From Thermoguttaceae bacterium (GTDB taxonomy: Bacteria > Planctomycetota > Planctomycetia > Pirellulales > Thermoguttaceae): a DNA stretch of 7,181 bases. Position 1 is the first letter of the stretch, and each line of letters starts with the position of its first letter. A program made the translations under genes and the position numbers. The notes beneath the pieces are model-generated. The model was not told the DNA's origin. It saw only the letters and a program-made list of their open reading frames with translations, and made no database searches. The stretch lies in the NCBI GenBank assembly GCA_024653385.1, contig JANLFZ010000023.1, positions 3,512 to 10,692 on the forward strand, read 5' to 3'. Of the stretch, positions 4,554 through 7,181 are shown in pieces.

Positions 4554-7088
4554 TTACTCGTCCCCACCCCCCGCCGGTTCCGACCGAGCCAGTCGCTGGC
4601 TGAGCCACTGGCGGCTGTCGCGATACCAGGTCAAGACGCTCAAGATGTTCGAGAAGTCGTCGGTCCAAATGCCCACCAGCGGGTCGGGGGCGATCTCTTC
4701 CCAGTGGTCTTCGGCGAACAAGTCGCCGAGGTGTTCGGGCTTGCGGACCACGGCGACCCATTCCGAGGTGTATTCGCCGCGCTGGCGCTCGTCGCAGTCG
4801 TTGAAACGGCGCGCCACCAGCCCGAGATCCGCCGCGATGTTGCCGACCACGGGCGACAGCTCCAAATAGCGATTGGAGATGTGGACCATGAGGATCCCCT
4901 CGGGCCGCAGCTTCTGGAAGTAGAGCTGGAAGGCCTCCTTGGTCAACAGGTGCATGGGAATCGCGTCGGAGCTGAAGGCATCGACGGCCAGAAGGTCGAA
5001 GCGGCCGTCGTTCTGCTCGCGGAGCTTCAGCCGAGCGTCGCCCAACACGATGTCGATGCGCGCGCCACGTCGCCTGGCGTCGTTGACGTAGGTGAACAGG
5101 TAGGGGTCTTCGGGCGGGAGGAAGGGGAAGGGATCCTCGGCGATGTGCCGGACGGCCGAGTCGATCTCGAAATAGGTGAGCGTTTGGCCCTTCTCGGCAT
5201 AGGCCGCGGTCGTGCCCGTCCCCAGGCCGATCACGGCAAGCTCGCGCTGCCGCTCGGGGTCGATGAGGTACTCGAAGATCTCGCCCAGCGGCCCCGCGCG
5301 ATGGTAGTAGGTCCAGGGTTCCAGGCGTTCCTCGGGATCGCGGCTTTGCTGGCCGTGGGTGGTCGAGCCGTGCATGAGGGTCCGGGTGCGGGGCTCTCGA
5401 TCGCTGTCGAGTTGCTCCTCGACGCGGAGCACGCCAAAGAAGCTCCGGTCGCGATAGAGGAGCCGCTCTCGGGCCCCCTCGCCGCCGGTGTCCTGGCCGA
5501 ACCACAGGTGCCCGACCAAGAGCACGACGCCCACGCTCAGCCCGAACCGCACGGGCCGGTAGAGACAGGCCAGAGCGACCAGCCCGCCCAGCCCCAAGAC
5601 GTATCTCTCGACCTCGGTGTCGTCGAGCCAGCCCTTCGAGCCCACCTGGCCGATCAGCTCGAGGGCCTTAATGGGCCAGCCGCATTCGAGGATCAACAGC
5701 GAGGCGAGCAACACGACCGCGCCGACCATGGGCCAACGCACCCAGGGCGACCGGAAGGCAACCGCGATCGCGCCGGTGGCCGCCAGCACGGCGATCGACT
5801 CCCAAGACACGCGGATCCACCCGAGGTCGGCCGGCGCCAGCCACTGCGTCAGCTCCTTCAGGACGAACCACAGCCAGATCGGAATCACCAGGTCGAGCCA
5901 CCGAGACCGAATGGGGTGCGCGCCCGGCTCGGGCTGGGGCCTGAGCAAACAGGCCACCACGATGACCAGCGGGTACTCGACCACCGTGGGAAAAAGCGAC
6001 GGGGCCACCAGGGCGTTGAATATCCCGCCCAGCACGCCGCCCAGCGACATCCAGATGTAGAACTCGGTCAGCCATCGGGCCGGAGGACGCGATCGGGCCA
6101 ACTCGCCGTGGCACGCCAGCGCCGTGACGAAAAACATCGCCAAGTGCAACAAGAGCACCGCCCACATCCACTCGGTCAGGTTGGTGTGGAAAATCAGGGC
6201 CGTTGCCACCACGAGAAACGGCTGGAGCCAGAGGATCCCTCGGTGCCAGACCAGCGGGCGCCGGGCGAAGACGAGGACGAACGTCAACAAGTACAGCGCC
6301 AGCGGCAAGACCCAAAACAGCGGCACCGCGGCCAGGTCGGTCTGGATGAAGGTCGTCACCCCCAGCAGCAGGCTCGACGGCGCAAACGACAGGGCCAGCC
6401 AACGAAGCCGCTGGGCCGCGGTAGGCGCCGCCATGCGACCGGCCGCGTCGGGTGTCCGGTCGATCGGCCCCGCGCGGTCCGCCGCGTCGTCGGCGCGGCG
6501 CCAGCGCCACAACAGCACCGCGCACCCGAAGGTCAACACGCTGAGTACCGCGTACCCGATCGCCCAGTACCGCGACTGGGCCGCCAGCGTCAAGTGCGGC
6601 TCGATCAGCACCGGATAGCCCAACAAGGCCAACATGCTCCCCAGGTTGCTGGCGGCATAGAGGAAGTAGGGGTCCCGGGCGGAAGGATGGCCCGTGGCGG
6701 CAAACCACGCCTGGAGCATGGGCGCGCTGGCGGAGACGACGAAGAACGGCAGCCCCACCGAAACGGTCAAGAGCAACAAGAGCCAAGGAACCGGGTTTTC
6801 GCCGCCCGTGGGAAGCTGGTTCGCCGCAATGCCGATCGGCAACACCAGCCACGGCAAGAGGAGCACGGCCAGGTGGACGGCCGCCTGGCGGCGCGGTCCA
6901 AGCCATTTCGTCGAGAAATGGGCATAGAGGTACCCCAGCAAGAGCACCGCCTGGTAGAAGACCATGCAGGTGTTCCAGACCGCCGGTGTTCCGCCCAACA
7001 GCGGCAACGCCATCTTGGCGAACATCGGCTGGACGAAGAACAAGAGCGTCGCGCTGGCAAACAGCGTGAGGGCGTAGAAGAGTTGCAT
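4554..7088 (-). CDS. Fused MFS-like membrane / spermidine-synthase-like protein
   Basis: 844 residues in two parts. Residues 1 to about 530 are an inner-membrane region with many hydrophobic segments (for example 7-20, 43-58, 71-90, 101-120, 174-193, 231-247, 255-275, 286-302, 307-325, 344-360, 370-381, 398-411, 430-446, 453-467, 497-509, 515-529). The opening LTLFASATLLFFVQPMFAKM and LGGTPAVWNT are typical of the planctomycete form of this family. Residues about 545-820 form a Rossmann-fold aminopropyltransferase-like domain: GLGTGT at 621-626 (nucleotide loop), YFEID at 639-643, VLGDAR at 681-686 and DAFSSDAIP at 703-711, with the Asp residues expected at the catalytic site. WTDDFSNIL at 808-816 is the usual tail. 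The substrate is unknown; true spermidine synthesis is not established. An upstream in-frame GTG at 7136 exists, but the ATG at 7088 matches the family N-terminus. Neither start has a Shine-Dalgarno sequence. No operon partner is evident. Confidence 0.85.
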   Translation of the reverse strand: MQLFYALTLFASATLLFFVQPMFAKMALPLLGGTPAVWNTCMVFYQAVLLLGYLYAHFSTKWLGPRRQAAVHLAVLLLPWLVLPIGIAANQLPTGGENPVPWLLLLLTVSVGLPFFVVSASAPMLQAWFAATGHPSARDPYFLYAASNLGSMLALLGYPVLIEPHLTLAAQSRYWAIGYAVLSVLTFGCAVLLWRWRRADDAADRAGPIDRTPDAAGRMAAPTAAQRLRWLALSFAPSSLLLGVTTFIQTDLAAVPLFWVLPLALYLLTFVLVFARRPLVWHRGILWLQPFLVVATALIFHTNLTEWMWAVLLLHLAMFFVTALACHGELARSRPPARWLTEFYIWMSLGGVLGGIFNALVAPSLFPTVVEYPLVIVVACLLRPQPEPGAHPIRSRWLDLVIPIWLWFVLKELTQWLAPADLGWIRVSWESIAVLAATGAIAVAFRSPWVRWPMVGAVVLLASLLILECGWPIKALELIGQVGSKGWLDDTEVERYVLGLGGLVALACLYRPVRFGLSVGVVLLVGHLWFGQDTGGEGARERLLYRDRSFFGVLRVEEQLDSDREPRTRTLMHGSTTHGQQSRDPEERLEPWTYYHRAGPLGEIFEYLIDPERQRELAVIGLGTGTTAAYAEKGQTLTYFEIDSAVRHIAEDPFPFLPPEDPYLFTYVNDARRRGARIDIVLGDARLKLREQNDGRFDLLAVDAFSSDAIPMHLLTKEAFQLYFQKLRPEGILMVHISNRYLELSPVVGNIAADLGLVARRFNDCDERQRGEYTSEWVAVVRKPEHLGDLFAEDHWEEIAPDPLVGIWTDDFSNILSVLTWYRDSRQWLSQRLARSEPAGGGDE

Positions 7089-7120
7089 GAGGAAGGGCAA
7101 TCGGGGTGAAGAAGACCAAC

Positions 7121-7134
7121 GGGCCGGCCGGCCC
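7121..7134. repeat. Perfect 14-bp GC palindrome upstream of the fused MFS/synthase gene
   Basis: GGGCCGGCCGGCCC is its own reverse complement. It lies 33-46 bp upstream of the chosen ATG, where an operator or a leader stem could act. The remaining upstream sequence to the window edge (7089-7181) shows no ribosome binding site and no clear promoter. A pure G/C palindrome is less surprising in GC-rich DNA, so its role is uncertain. Confidence 0.35.
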
Positions 7135-7181
7135 ACGGGGCGCGCGTCAGGTCCGCGGACGGCTGCTCTCGTAACGGCCGA

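Noticed and set aside
4545..4556. A TAAGGAGG sequence at the stop codon of the fused MFS/synthase gene, looking like a ribosome binding site for a further gene
   Set aside because: No ATG, GTG or TTG with a sustained frame follows at a suitable distance, so it does not start a gene that I can support.
4704..7109. 801-codon open frame on the plus strand opposite the fused MFS/synthase gene
   Set aside because: Its translation is dominated by Gln, Arg, His, Gly and Pro with no recognisable domain, and it is fully antisense to a gene with clear family motifs. Long antisense frames are expected at this G+C.

Overview
The window is about 65% G+C and fits a member of the Planctomycetota. The evidence is the gene families: an exported dihaem protein built like the alpha subunit of hydrazine synthase with an added discoidin-like domain, a fused membrane-transporter/spermidine-synthase-like protein, and a stand-alone Hcp gene. 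Long open frames on the opposite strand are shadows produced by the high G+C content. The assignment to phylum is inference from protein families, not from a marker gene.

Layout, left to right. Positions 2-151 (+) hold the last 49 codons of a probable AAA+ ATPase. Positions 152-235 are a convergent spacer almost filled by an imperfect 48-bp palindrome (166-213) that looks like a REP-type element. Positions 236-3190 (-) encode a 984-residue exported dihaem protein. Its spacer (3191-3344) carries a good sigma70-type promoter (TTGGCA, 17 bp, TACAAT) and a GGAG ribosome binding site that fixes the start at 3190. Positions 3345-3716 (-) encode a 123-residue protein of unknown function. Positions 3832-4329 (-) encode an Hcp-family protein, the tube protein of type VI secretion. 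The 115-bp gap between these two contains a strong 20-bp hairpin. Positions 4330-4553 are a 224-bp leader with several inverted repeats and no gene. Positions 4554-7088 (-) encode an 844-residue fused membrane/aminopropyltransferase-like protein. Positions 7089-7181 are its upstream region, with a 14-bp palindrome.

Working together: hcp and the 123-residue gene look like a two-gene unit, each with its own ribosome binding site and separated by a hairpin that may set their relative expression. No other type VI gene is in view, so this is either an orphan hcp cassette or the edge of a locus outside the window. The dihaem protein has its own promoter and probably works independently in the periplasm. 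The fused MFS/spermidine-synthase-like gene shows no functional tie to its neighbours. The points most worth following are the hydrazine-synthase-alpha-like protein, whose first haem motif has His where I recall the axial Tyr of the true enzyme, and the hcp plus 123-residue pair.
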